Shown here: one piece after another, positions 50,463 through 60,000 of the stretch | How the letters are laid out: each line of letters begins with the position of its first letter | Numbering within the stretch: the first letter of the stretch is position 1 | Assembly: GCA_003389215.1 (NCBI GenBank) | Contig: QQVP01000022.1 | Span: 1 to 64,000, forward strand | Direction of reading: 5' to 3' | From: Planctomycetota bacterium | GTDB taxonomy: Bacteria > Planctomycetota > Planctomycetia > Pirellulales > UBA7805 | Length of the DNA stretch: 64,000 bases | Notes under the pieces: generated by a model | Told to the model about the DNA's origin: nothing | What the model saw: only the letters and a program-made list of their open reading frames with translations | The model's database searches: none | Program-made: the position numbers and the translations under genes

Positions 50463-53400
50463 CTACGGACGCAGCCACTTTTCGAGCTCTTCGATCAGGC
50501 TCGGCTTCAGCGGCTTGATCTTGCCGGAGGAGAACCTGCGCTCGTGGGCGGTCTCATACGCCGCGTCGGCCTTCTGGCGATCGCCGGCACACTTGTAGGC
50601 CAAGGCAAGATGAAAATAGGTCTGCGCCGGCGCCTCTTCCTGGCTGCGCAGGTTTCCACGAAATCTCGGGCGATTGGCATCCATCGAAACCGCTTCCTCG
50701 AGACTTGCCACCGCTTCACTGCACTCACCGCGGGCCAGATGCACGACGCCCTTGGTGTCGAGGATCCCTATCTGCGGGCCAATCAACTCGACCGCGCGAT
50801 TGACCAAGTCCAGAGCTTCGTCAAGATTCTCTTCCGTCGCGGCAAGGACGAAGGCCAGGTTGTTGGCCGCCTGAGCCTCTTCAATCTTCGTCAGATCGTC
50901 TTCCCTGAGCAGCTGGCGAAAGATCTCGGCGGCGCGCGGCGCATCGTCGGTCTGAATGGCAAAGTCCCCCTCGAGAAACCGGAACGCCACCGACTTGCTC
51001 ACGGCCGAATTGCCGGCAGCCCGATACCATTGGCCAACGCGCTTTCGCATGGCCCGAACTTCCGTTCGGCTCGCGTCGACACCGGGATTCTGAATCACCA
51101 GGTTTCCAATGCGGACCGCGGCCTCGACATTTCCTGCCTTGGCGTAGGACTCGGCGATCGAGAGGGCTTCGTCGGAGCTGCGACTGCGGGCCAGATACTT
51201 GGCCAATTCAATCCGTCCCCGCGGATGCTCCGCCGCCAGGCGGCGAAACGTCTCATTCGCATGATTGTCGAGGCCTTGCTCGTCAAAGAGCCGAGCCGCC
51301 ATCACCACCTGATCGAACGTCTCATCGGTGATTTCGCCACCGGGAAGCAACCGGGAAATCGCCGAGATGGCGTCGTCTCTGCCCTCGTCGTCGTAGGCCA
51401 TGTGCCAGGTGGCAATGAGCCGAATCGAGCGAGGTTCGTTCGGCTCGAGTCGCTCGAGGTGTCGCATGTAGTTCTTGGCCTGATCGAAGTCACGACGATC
51501 CAACAGCATCATCCCGTGCTGCGCCAAGCGGCTGGCTTCCTGACTCCGCGATCTCTCGCTGCGTTCCTTGTCGAGCATCATCTCCATGGCTGCCATACAC
51601 CGATTCCAGCGCTCGTCGGCAGAGATGGTCGCGTCGCGATACTGCAGGCCCGCCATCAGCAGCACGGCGTCGACCGTTAACTTGTGCGGACTCTTCTCGG
51701 CCAACTCGACCAGCAGGTCAAGTGCTTCGCGTTTGAAACGGGGTTCCGACCGCGTCGACAGAATCTGGGCGTGTAGGATGTAATCCTGAGCGCTGTCAGG
51801 TTTCTTGCTCCGATTCCAGGAAACGTGCTCAATCGCCTCGTGAAAATCGGCAAGATCGCCGGAGTTCACGAGCACCGTTGCCAATTGGCGTCGCGCCCAC
51901 ATCATCATTTCCAACGCGTACGAATTCTGCTCGCCCGGATAGTGGACGATCGACTCCAACAGCTCTTTGCCGTTTCGAGTCTGGTTGAGCCGCAAGTAGT
52001 GGATCGCCAATCCCCGCATCGCCGCCAGGTTTGTCGGCTGCGTGTTCAAAATAGACGTCAGGTAATGTTCCGCTTGCGCAATGTCCTCCAAACGCAAATA
52101 CCCTTCCGCGAGGACCGATCGGGCGATGTCGTCGGGCAGATTGGCCTCGGCCTCGCGAAGAACCCGTTCCGCGCCGCGGGGGTCCTTCTTCGAGGTCAGG
52201 AAGAACTCGAACAGCTGCAACCAAGGATCGGCGAGTGCCGGTTCCATCGCAGCGGCAAGGCGATAGTTGGCCTCGGCCTTCTCGTGTAGCCTGCGCGTCA
52301 CGGTCGGATTGTCGAAGCGGGTGGCCGCCTGATCGTACATCTCTCCCTTTTCGACGAACGCGAGCCAGCTGGCCGACTCGGCCGGCGTGTATTTGTCGAT
52401 CGTGTCGATCGCCTGGTAGGCGTCGTCTGCCAAGGAGGCCGCCAGGATCGCCCCGATTCGCTCCCGATCGGGAAAGTCGGAACGCACGCTCCGGAAGAGG
52501 ACGTTGGCTTGTCGGAAATCTCCCTGCCGGATGTAGAGATCCATCAGATGAGACGCCAGCGAGGCATCTCGAGAACCCAGCGAACGAGCCATCGCATAGT
52601 CGCTCGTGGCCCCCGCAAGATCTCCCTGCATTTCCCGCACGTGCCCGCGAAGGTGGTGCAGCATGTGCCAGCTGGGGCGAATTTCGAGCGCCTCGTCGAC
52701 CAGGCGGCGGGCCTCCTTCAGGCGAGCCGCGCGCTGCTCATTCGCTTCGTCCGTATCCGCCTCGCTCGCGGTCGTCAAAAGGTACTGGCTGCGCGCGTAC
52801 TTCCAAACCGGATCGTCGCGGCCCAAGGTGCTCTCGATCGACTGCAGCGACGCCAACATGGCTTGTTCGTCGCCCTTCTGCATCGCCAAGTCAAACAGCT
52901 GACGCAACGTCGAGGTGTCGTCCGGGGTCAAAGCGCGGGCCAACTTCCAGCAACGATCGGCCTCCGAAGTTCCAGCCCCGCCCGCATACGCGTACGACGA
53001 GCCCAGGTGCAACCAGACCATCGCGCGTTCTTCCTCTTCCAGATTCTCGACACGCTGCTCGAGCTGCTTGAGAAAGTCGAGCTTCTCCCGCCGGCTGCGG
53101 TCGGGGTCGCGAACCATGATGCGGGACGATTCAATGATGTTCTTGCCCGTATCGCCCCGGCGAGTTCGCAACTCTTCGAGTTCGGCCAGCGCCGGCGCCC
53201 TGCCTTCGCGATTCAGAATCGAGCCGACGTAGTTGTAGTAATTGTGCCGCCAGACGCGGAGCGCCAACTTCTGCTCGCTCTCCGGCAACGTGTCGATGTG
53301 CTCGTCGTACAGTTCCAAGGACTTCTTGACGAGCGCCTTGGCTTCCTCGTGCCGGGCGTCCTCGTCTCCTTCGCCGCCGAGGATCAACGAGGTCTTCCGG

Positions 53401-55109
53401 CCCACCACCTGCCAGAAACCCCGTTCCTTGATCCAATCCTCGGGACCTCCGACGATTTCCTCATCCTCGACTTGACCTTCCACGGGCGCGAGCGGAGCCG
53501 TGTCCGCCTCCATTCGCGCGCGGGCCAGAGTCGCCTCCGCGCTGGCCAAGACGTCACGCACCCTGGGCGAGACTCGTGCCGGACCACCGCGACGATCGAT
53601 CTGGCTTCGCAGGTAGATAACCGCATCCCGTGGGCGGCGCAGGTTCAGCAAGGCACGCGAGTGACCCAACAGGATCTCGTCGGTAATCTCAAAGTCCGGA
53701 TCGGACTGCAACGCCTGGTAGAGCTCCAGCATCCGATCCCATTGCCGCGTCTCTCCGTAGCAAGTGGCCAGGTTACGATCGATCGTCTGTTCCAGCTCGG
53801 TCCGATTGGCCACCTTCGGTCGCGCTTCTTGCAGGCTCCGAATCGCCGCCGACCACTCTTCTTTCGCGATCGGCACAAGGGCCTCCGAAACGAGAATCGT
53901 CCCCTCGTCGACCTCGCTCTCGCGCATGGAACGAATGACCTGCTGCATGCCCTCGGGATCGCGGTCGATGAGATGATAGTGCATCTTGCGCCAGAGAAGA
54001 TCGACATTGCCCGGACTCGCTTCGAGTCCTTGCACGATGACTTGCAACGCGTCCTTGGCGTTGTTCGTCCGCAAGGTCAAATGCGCCAGAGCCAGGTATG
54101 CGTTGATCGAGTTCGGATGCTCCGCAATCACGCGCAGAAGTTCGGACTTCGCCTCCTCGAGTTCCCCGTCGTTCGAGAGGATCTCCGCCAGCACCAGACG
54201 CGGCTTGTCGCTCCGCTCCTCCGCGGGGAGTTCGGCGTCGAGGGCAACCGCCTTGGCGACTTCCTTGCGGGCCTCCTTCCGCAGGTCTTCGCGGATGCTG
54301 GGAGGAGCCTCACGCATCTCGTATTCCTGCCGATACAACCCTCGCAGCAACCAAGCTTCGGAGGCCGTCTTCTTGTCCTTGAGCACCCCGTTCATGCCGA
54401 TCATGCCGTCGATCACGCGCCCGGCCATCTGGGGATCGCCGGCGATGTGCCAATAGTATTGAGCCAGCAACGAATAGGCCTCGATATTGCGCACGTCGAG
54501 CGCGATCGACTCGTCAAATTCCGCTTGCTTGCCTTCCTGTTCACGCACTTCACGTGTCGGCACCACGAAGCCCAGCAACTTCTTTAAGTATGCGTCGGCA
54601 CGCTCGTCGGTGGCCGTCAGCTTGAGGCCGATCGAACACATCGCCGCGTGAAACACGAGTTCGGGATCGTCCGGCGTCAGCTTCAGGTGCTCTTCGATCA
54701 AACGATAGGCCTCGTTCAGCCGGCCCGTATGAACGAGCACGTCGATCAACTTTCGTTCCAGCGCGTGACGCGCCTCCGAGCCCTTCTTGGACTCGCGGGC
54801 CGCCGTCTCCAGCAGCCGCTTGGCAAGATTGAAATCCTTCGGCGTGCTGCCGTCCTCGAGCACGATATCCGCGGCCAGGAATGCGGCCTTGGTCTCGCGC
54901 TCCGTATCGTCCGGGTTCTTCTTCAGGAACTTCAGCAATTCGTCGAGCGCCAGACGATCGTCCCCCTGCTCTTCCGCAGCGGTCGACTGCCGCAGCCAAT
55001 ATTTCTCCGTTTGCGCGACTTGACTGTCGTGCCGATAGACGACGCCGACCGCGATCAGAATCGAGGGAACCAAGAGCAGGATCAGGAACTTGATATTGAG
55101 TCTTTTCAT
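50463..55109 (-). CDS. giant membrane-anchored TPR protein
   Basis: The 1,548-residue product has an N-terminal signal-anchor (FLILLLVPSILIAVGVVY) and then almost wholly helical TPR-like repeats (for example DRLALDELLKFLKKNPDD, SINAYLALAHLTLRTNNAKDALQVI and TYFHLALAYKCAGDRQKADAAYETA near the C-terminus). The region near residues 525-545 is acidic. Such proteins usually scaffold a complex outside the membrane or in the periplasm; no partner can be named. It ends KWLRP. It is transcribed alone on the minus strand, from a 1.1-kb regulatory-looking gap. Confidence 0.85.
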   Translation of the reverse strand: MKRLNIKFLILLLVPSILIAVGVVYRHDSQVAQTEKYWLRQSTAAEEQGDDRLALDELLKFLKKNPDDTERETKAAFLAADIVLEDGSTPKDFNLAKRLLETAARESKKGSEARHALERKLIDVLVHTGRLNEAYRLIEEHLKLTPDDPELVFHAAMCSIGLKLTATDERADAYLKKLLGFVVPTREVREQEGKQAEFDESIALDVRNIEAYSLLAQYYWHIAGDPQMAGRVIDGMIGMNGVLKDKKTASEAWLLRGLYRQEYEMREAPPSIREDLRKEARKEVAKAVALDAELPAEERSDKPRLVLAEILSNDGELEEAKSELLRVIAEHPNSINAYLALAHLTLRTNNAKDALQVIVQGLEASPGNVDLLWRKMHYHLIDRDPEGMQQVIRSMRESEVDEGTILVSEALVPIAKEEWSAAIRSLQEARPKVANRTELEQTIDRNLATCYGETRQWDRMLELYQALQSDPDFEITDEILLGHSRALLNLRRPRDAVIYLRSQIDRRGGPARVSPRVRDVLASAEATLARARMEADTAPLAPVEGQVEDEEIVGGPEDWIKERGFWQVVGRKTSLILGGEGDEDARHEEAKALVKKSLELYDEHIDTLPESEQKLALRVWRHNYYNYVGSILNREGRAPALAELEELRTRRGDTGKNIIESSRIMVRDPDRSRREKLDFLKQLEQRVENLEEEERAMVWLHLGSSYAYAGGAGTSEADRCWKLARALTPDDTSTLRQLFDLAMQKGDEQAMLASLQSIESTLGRDDPVWKYARSQYLLTTASEADTDEANEQRAARLKEARRLVDEALEIRPSWHMLHHLRGHVREMQGDLAGATSDYAMARSLGSRDASLASHLMDLYIRQGDFRQANVLFRSVRSDFPDRERIGAILAASLADDAYQAIDTIDKYTPAESASWLAFVEKGEMYDQAATRFDNPTVTRRLHEKAEANYRLAAAMEPALADPWLQLFEFFLTSKKDPRGAERVLREAEANLPDDIARSVLAEGYLRLEDIAQAEHYLTSILNTQPTNLAAMRGLAIHYLRLNQTRNGKELLESIVHYPGEQNSYALEMMMWARRQLATVLVNSGDLADFHEAIEHVSWNRSKKPDSAQDYILHAQILSTRSEPRFKREALDLLVELAEKSPHKLTVDAVLLMAGLQYRDATISADERWNRCMAAMEMMLDKERSERSRSQEASRLAQHGMMLLDRRDFDQAKNYMRHLERLEPNEPRSIRLIATWHMAYDDEGRDDAISAISRLLPGGEITDETFDQVVMAARLFDEQGLDNHANETFRRLAAEHPRGRIELAKYLARSRSSDEALSIAESYAKAGNVEAAVRIGNLVIQNPGVDASRTEVRAMRKRVGQWYRAAGNSAVSKSVAFRFLEGDFAIQTDDAPRAAEIFRQLLREDDLTKIEEAQAANNLAFVLAATEENLDEALDLVNRAVELIGPQIGILDTKGVVHLARGECSEAVASLEEAVSMDANRPRFRGNLRSQEEAPAQTYFHLALAYKCAGDRQKADAAYETAHERRFSSGKIKPLKPSLIEELEKWLRP

Positions 55110-55331
55110 CCGCTTCTGAATTTCGCGCTAAAACCAAGAATGGGAGCGAGGTGGCCTGGCCCAACGGGCCCACGACGGTTCGCACATGGCCGCAACTGCG
55201 CGCCGGCAGCGCCGGACGAATGGGGCGCGGCGGGGGCCATCCGCCGGCACGTCGCGCATTCGGTACCCCGCTTGCCGCCAAGCCTCTCGAGAATGCGTCA
55301 AACAGCTGGCCATTAAAGTACTTATGAATTC

Positions 55332-55359
55332 ATCCTAGCCGATGCTTCCGGACTGTCAA
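55332..55359 (-). promoter_or_regulatory. putative sigma-70 promoter for the giant TPR gene
   Basis: On the minus strand TTGACA (55359-55354) and TAGGAT (55337-55332) are spaced by 16 bases. They would give a leader of roughly 215 bases to the ATG at 55109. The -35 is a perfect consensus; the -10 matches four of six positions. Confidence 0.4.
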
Positions 55360-56113
55360 TGAAACGAAGCCCGCCCGCCGCGGCTCCCCTTACGACGTCT
55401 GTTTGGCCAATTCCGCAGGGGAGGTTTTTGTCGCGAAATCCCGAAATTCGAGGTCACCGCACAAAAACTGCAACTCGCGGCCGCAGCGGAGGTTACGACG
55501 TCTGCACCGGGGCAGCATCGCGTCAATAAGCCCTTTTGTGTCAATAGGTTACAAAACTTACCCGGGGTACCGACCCGAGGGCCAAAAAACCCCGCGGTCG
55601 CGACCACGTCGAACACCTGCGACGAGCCGGTTGCACCGCTCTTGCGGCTTGAACGACACCGCCGGCGACGTATCCGCGTCCGCAGCCCGCCCGTCGTCAG
55701 CGTCTCGGTTAGGTCTCCATCATCAGGCTACCAAGTCGGTGCCTACAAGCAACTTGGAAATCGACCACCGGAAGACCGAAGACTGGGAGATGGCCACTGA
55801 GAGATCGCCATTGGGCCGCCAAGCCCTCGGCCGTCGCCGCGATTTGCGACCCGCCGACCGACGCGTCCACTCCCGATCTCTCCTACGCCTACCTTCGCCC
55901 CGCGACGGCCGATCTTGTGGTCTCGGCCGCCTGGCCAAACCAGACACCCCACCATGCCCCGGCCCCATGGGACAGGCAAGTCGCTGCAATAGTTCGACAA
56001 GCGGGCGGCGAATCACGGATGATGATGCCAACCGGGCGGCACCGGGAATGGGCGTCCGGGCGGGCTCCGTCGCGCTCTCTTCTTGAGAATTCGCCGTTCT
56101 TTTCGCCAGACGC

Positions 56114-56123
56114 CTAAGATAGG
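56114..56123 (+). promoter_or_regulatory. putative -10 element CTAAGATAGG upstream of the ECF sigma gene
   Basis: TAAGAT (56115-56120), preceded by C and followed by AGG, lies about 85 bases before the ATG at 56208 and matches the recurrent motif. Confidence 0.35.
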
Positions 56124-56207
56124 CCCCGCCCGCTCGTCAATCCAACAGACAAAGCAGCGCCGGGCGGACAGCCGCCTGGCAGCCGACAACGCGAAGTCAC
56201 CAACGCG

Positions 56208-56732
56208 ATGGTCGAAACGAGGGACACCGATCCGAGTCGACTGGTGCGTGACGCGGTCCGGCGACACGAAAGCTCGCTGCTGCGCTATGCGGCGCGAATC
56301 ACCGGCGACCTGGAGCGTGCCCGCGACGTCGTGCAGGACACGTTTCTCAAACTCTGCCGGGAAGACCTGGCCCAACTCGATGGACACCTGACCCAGTGGC
56401 TCTACACGGTCTGTCGTCGGGGGGCGATTGACGTCTGTCGCAAGGAGCAGCGGATGAGCACGATCAGTCAAGAGCAAGCGGCCGGCGTCGCCAGTCGCGA
56501 GGCAAGCCAGGCCGAGGCGGCCGAGAACCGCGACACGGCCGCACGGGTGGCCGTCATTCTGGCCGAGCTGAGCGAGAACCAACAGGAAGTGATCCGGCTC
56601 AAGTTTCAGCACGGGCTGAGCTATCGCGAAATCAGCGCGGTCACCGAGCTGTCGGTTTCGAACGTCGGCTACCTGATCCACACCGCCTTGGGCAAAGTTC
56701 GCCAGCGGCTGCGGGTAGAGCCGCAGCCCTAG
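56208..56732 (+). CDS. ECF-type RNA polymerase sigma factor
   Basis: The 174-residue protein has region 2 (LLRYAARITGDLERARDVVQDTFLKLC, then LTQWLYTVCRRGAIDVCRKEQR) and region 4 (LAELSENQQEVIRLKFQHGLSYREISAVTELSVSNVGYLI). It directs RNA polymerase to a specialised promoter set. The next gene, 303 bases downstream, starts with an anti-sigma-like domain, a usual regulatory pairing. Its regulon is unknown. Confidence 0.93.
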   Translation: MVETRDTDPSRLVRDAVRRHESSLLRYAARITGDLERARDVVQDTFLKLCREDLAQLDGHLTQWLYTVCRRGAIDVCRKEQRMSTISQEQAAGVASREASQAEAAENRDTAARVAVILAELSENQQEVIRLKFQHGLSYREISAVTELSVSNVGYLIHTALGKVRQRLRVEPQP

Positions 56733-57035
56733 ATTGCGGGAGGGCGAGGCCGCCGAGCCTCAGAAGCAAACCACACGGGAGGGCGAGGCCGCCGAGCCGC
56801 CAGCTCTGAGACGAATGGGTCAGGTTCAAGTTTTCGGTGAGCGCGATTTGCAGAAGGAAGGATTGATTGGCCGAAAATTGGACCCGACCCCGGGATGGCC
56901 TCCCGGGGCAAGGGCGAGGCCGAGCGCCGAGCCGCAGAACAACAACGCGGAACAACGAACCCGGAACCGGCATGCCCACGACGAGCGTGGGCATCCCACG
57001 AGAAGACAAACGGCTAACACGTAAGGAGGTTCTCG
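56733..57035 (+). other. intergenic spacer with short repeats and two perfect hairpins
   Basis: Two identical 23-bp units (56737-56759 and 56776-56798), rich in GAGGCCGCCGAGCC, have a 39-bp period, with a third degenerate copy at 56911-56933. Two perfect stem-loops follow: CCCCGGGA/TCCCGGGG with a five-base loop (56888-56908) and ATGCCCACG/CGTGGGCAT with a five-base loop (56972-56994). A strong AAGGAGG at about 57021 precedes the next gene. Confidence 0.6.
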
Positions 57036-60000
57036 ATGACCCTCGACGCCAACGACCCCCGCCTGACCGCCTACGCCTTGGGCGAACTCGACGAAGCGGA
57101 CCGCGCCGCGCTGGCAGCGGAACTGGCCGCGGCACCTGAGCTGGCCGACGTGGTTGCCGAGATCCGCCAGGCCGGCGAGTTTGTGCAAGGCGGCCTGGCC
57201 GCCGAGCCGGCGCCGCAGTTGACCGACGCGCAACGGGCGGCGATCGAGGCGGCCGCCGAAAGCGGCACGCCCACCTCTTCCGACTCGGATCCGCTGCCTG
57301 CGGGTCTTTCGGCGACCGGCAGCCGCCCATGGTGGTCACGCGTGAGTGTGAAGGCCTGTTTGGCCATCGCGGCGACGCTGCTGCTGTTGGCGGTCGCGGT
57401 GCCGGCGTTTCGTTCGCCGCTGGAGAAAGTCGCTCGCCTGACGGACGAGTCGGCCAGTATGACGTCGGGCGAGGAAGGCCGCGACAGCGTGGATCTCCGC
57501 GACCTTGGCTACATCGGGAATGCGGAGCGCGGAGGCTCGCCGTCGGGCGATGAGCGGGGAGCGTCGCCGTACTACCTGAACGACGATATCGGTTCGGCAC
57601 CCGAGGATGGTTGGTTCAGAGATGGTGGCGATAAGCGAACTCGGGAATTCGGGACCGGCCTCGACGTCGTGGTGTCGTCCACAGAAGGCGAAACCAGAGA
57701 CCCGGACGTGAGCGCCATCCCGGACGAAGAGCCGCTGCTCTACGAGGTGGAAGTGGATGCCGCCGAAGGATTCGACTTCGGAGATCAGCAAGCCGGCGGC
57801 GAAGACGCGGCCGACTACGCTTCCCCGCCCTCGGACGAACCCGAGGAAGCGGCCGCCGAAGCACCACGGAGCCTCAGACACGAGATTGGCGATGGCGTAA
57901 GGTGGGGTGGGTGGCAGAGTGTCGATGGCCGGGAAAGCGAACAATCGGCCGACGGCGAGCCGCCCGCGGAGACCGAAACGGACCGGGCTTCAGAAGATAC
58001 GGAACGCGCGCAGGGGCAGTCGCAGACGCAGCCGCAAACAACGCCGCCACCGCCGGAGGCGTCTTCCCCCAAAGAAGCCGAAAGGCGAATGGAGCAGCGG
58101 GAGAGGCTTCGCGCCGTCGTCAACAAATTGAATCAACAGCAGGGGGAAATCGACGAGATCGCCAGCCGCATCGCGCAGTATGAAATGGCCTACCGCATGC
58201 AGGCGAGCGGAGAGGACCGCGCGAAATATGCCGAGGCCCTGCGCGAGCAACGTCGGCTGCAGGCCCAATATCGCGAGCTGACCGGCGAGTCGCTTACCTG
58301 GCGGCGCTCGCGGGCCACGCCCAACGCCTCGCGGTTGATGATCGGTGAGCAGGAGGAGCTGCCGCTCGAGGGGCTGCAGGCCAACATTCAGGTCGACGGG
58401 TTTCGCGCCCGCGTGCTGTTGGACTACTACTTCTACAACGACCGCGACCGGCAGTTCGAAGGCAACTTCAAGCTGCGACTGCCCAACGAGGCCTCGCTCT
58501 ACTTCTTCGCCTTTGGGGAGACGGCCTACGAGTACAAGCCGAGCGTCGAGAACACCGACCAGCTGGTGCAGGCCGCCTTCTTCAACATGAACGAGGCCCG
58601 CACCGCCGGCACCGCGCCCGAGGAGATTCTGAAGCTGCGGGCCGGTTCGTGGAACACGCCCAAGGTGGCCCGCATTGTGCCCAAGGAAAAGGCAGCCCAT
58701 GCCTATCGCGAGACGGTCCGTCGCCGCGTCGATCCGGCGCTGGTCGAATGGTCGGGTGCCGGCATCTTCGCGGCACGGGTCTTTCCGCTCGCTCCGAAGA
58801 AGCTGCACCGCATCGTGGTCGGCTACGACGTCGACCTGACCCGCGTGGGTGACAAGCTCGAGTACGTGCTCGACCTGCCGCAGGAGGTCCCCGACGTGGT
58901 GGTCGACATCAACCTGGCCGCCACCGCCGGCAGCACCGCGACGGTGACGCCGCGGGTCGAGCCGTTCGTCTCCAATGGACGGGCCTACTACAACATCGAG
59001 CGTCCGGTCGGCAAGCGGATCGCCCTGTCGGTCGACGCCGCCGGCAATACCCTGTTGCGCGGCGAAGACAAAGAACTCGAAACGCCGCTGTTCGCCGCGT
59101 CGCTGGTGGCCGACTTGCCCGCCGACAAAGTCAGTTCCGCCTCGCCCGAGGCGATCTTCCTGGTCGACACGTCGCTCAGCTCGAATCCCGACAAGTTCAA
59201 CGTCTATCTGAAGCTGCTCGAAGCGACGCTCACCGAGAACCGCGACGCGATGAATCGCTTTGGCGTGCTGTTCTTCAACATCGAGACACACTGGTGGCAA
59301 GATGGCCTGGCTGAGAACACGCCGGAGAACGTGGCGGCCCTGATGGACTACGCCCGTACGCTGTCGCTCGAGGGCGCGACCGACCTGGGCGCGGCCGTGC
59401 GCGAAGCGGCTCGTCCGTCATGGTCAGTCGTCGACTCGGCGGTGCCAGGCCAGGACGGCGGGGCGGCCGCTTTGCCGACCAAGCGCGACGTGTTCCTGCT
59501 CAGCGACGGGGCGCTCAACTGGGGTCAGCGAAACCTTCACCAGTTGTCGGCGAAGCTGTCCCACACCAACTCGCAGGTCGGGGCCCTGTTCGCCTTCAAC
59601 ACCCGGATGACCGGCACGGCGGGCAACGTGCTCGCGCACCTGGCCCGCGAGACAGGCGGCAGCGTCTTCACGGTGGTTCAGGAAGCCGAAGTCAAGAAGG
59701 TTGCCCGAGCCTATCGGCAACGACCCTGGCGACTCGAAGGTGTCGAGCTGGCCGGTGGCAGCGATCTGTTGCTGGCCGGTCGCCCCACGAGCATCTATCC
59801 GGGCCAGCCGCTGACGCTGGTCGGTCGCGGGGTTCCGGCGGACGATGCCGAAGTGGTGCTGCGACTGCGTCGTGGCGAGGAAAGCAAAGCACTGCGGATC
59901 GGCATCGATCAGCGACTCGCTTCGCCGCTGGCCGCGCGGACCTATGGCCAGGTGGCGGTCGGGCAGATGGAATCGCTGGGCGAGGTTACCGAAGACGTGT

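Larger units (their letters stand above)
55110..56207. other. 1.1-kb intergenic region with several direct and inverted repeats
   Basis: No real gene is seen between the giant TPR gene and the ECF gene; short reading frames are Arg-rich. Structures include a palindrome ATGAATTCAT (55324-55333), a 12-bp direct repeat TTACGACGTCTG at 55390-55401 and 55493-55504, an 8-bp inverted repeat GTTTTTGT/ACAAAAAC (55424-55431 and 55461-55468), direct GTCAATA at 55522-55528 and 55540-55546, and TTTTGT/ACAAAA (55534-55539, 55551-55556). The 55,320-55,560 part is less GC-rich than its surroundings. Confidence 0.6.

Noticed and set aside
52509..54587. 692-codon plus-strand frame opposite the giant TPR gene
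   Set aside because: The TPR protein has clear repeats and a start; the opposite frame has biased composition only.
55356..55616. 86-codon minus-strand frame in the 1.1-kb gap
   Set aside because: Arg/Pro/Cys-rich ending, no ribosome binding site and no family resemblance; the region looks regulatory.
57990..59300. 436-codon minus-strand frame opposite the VIT/vWA gene
   Set aside because: Antisense shadow; no recognisable features.
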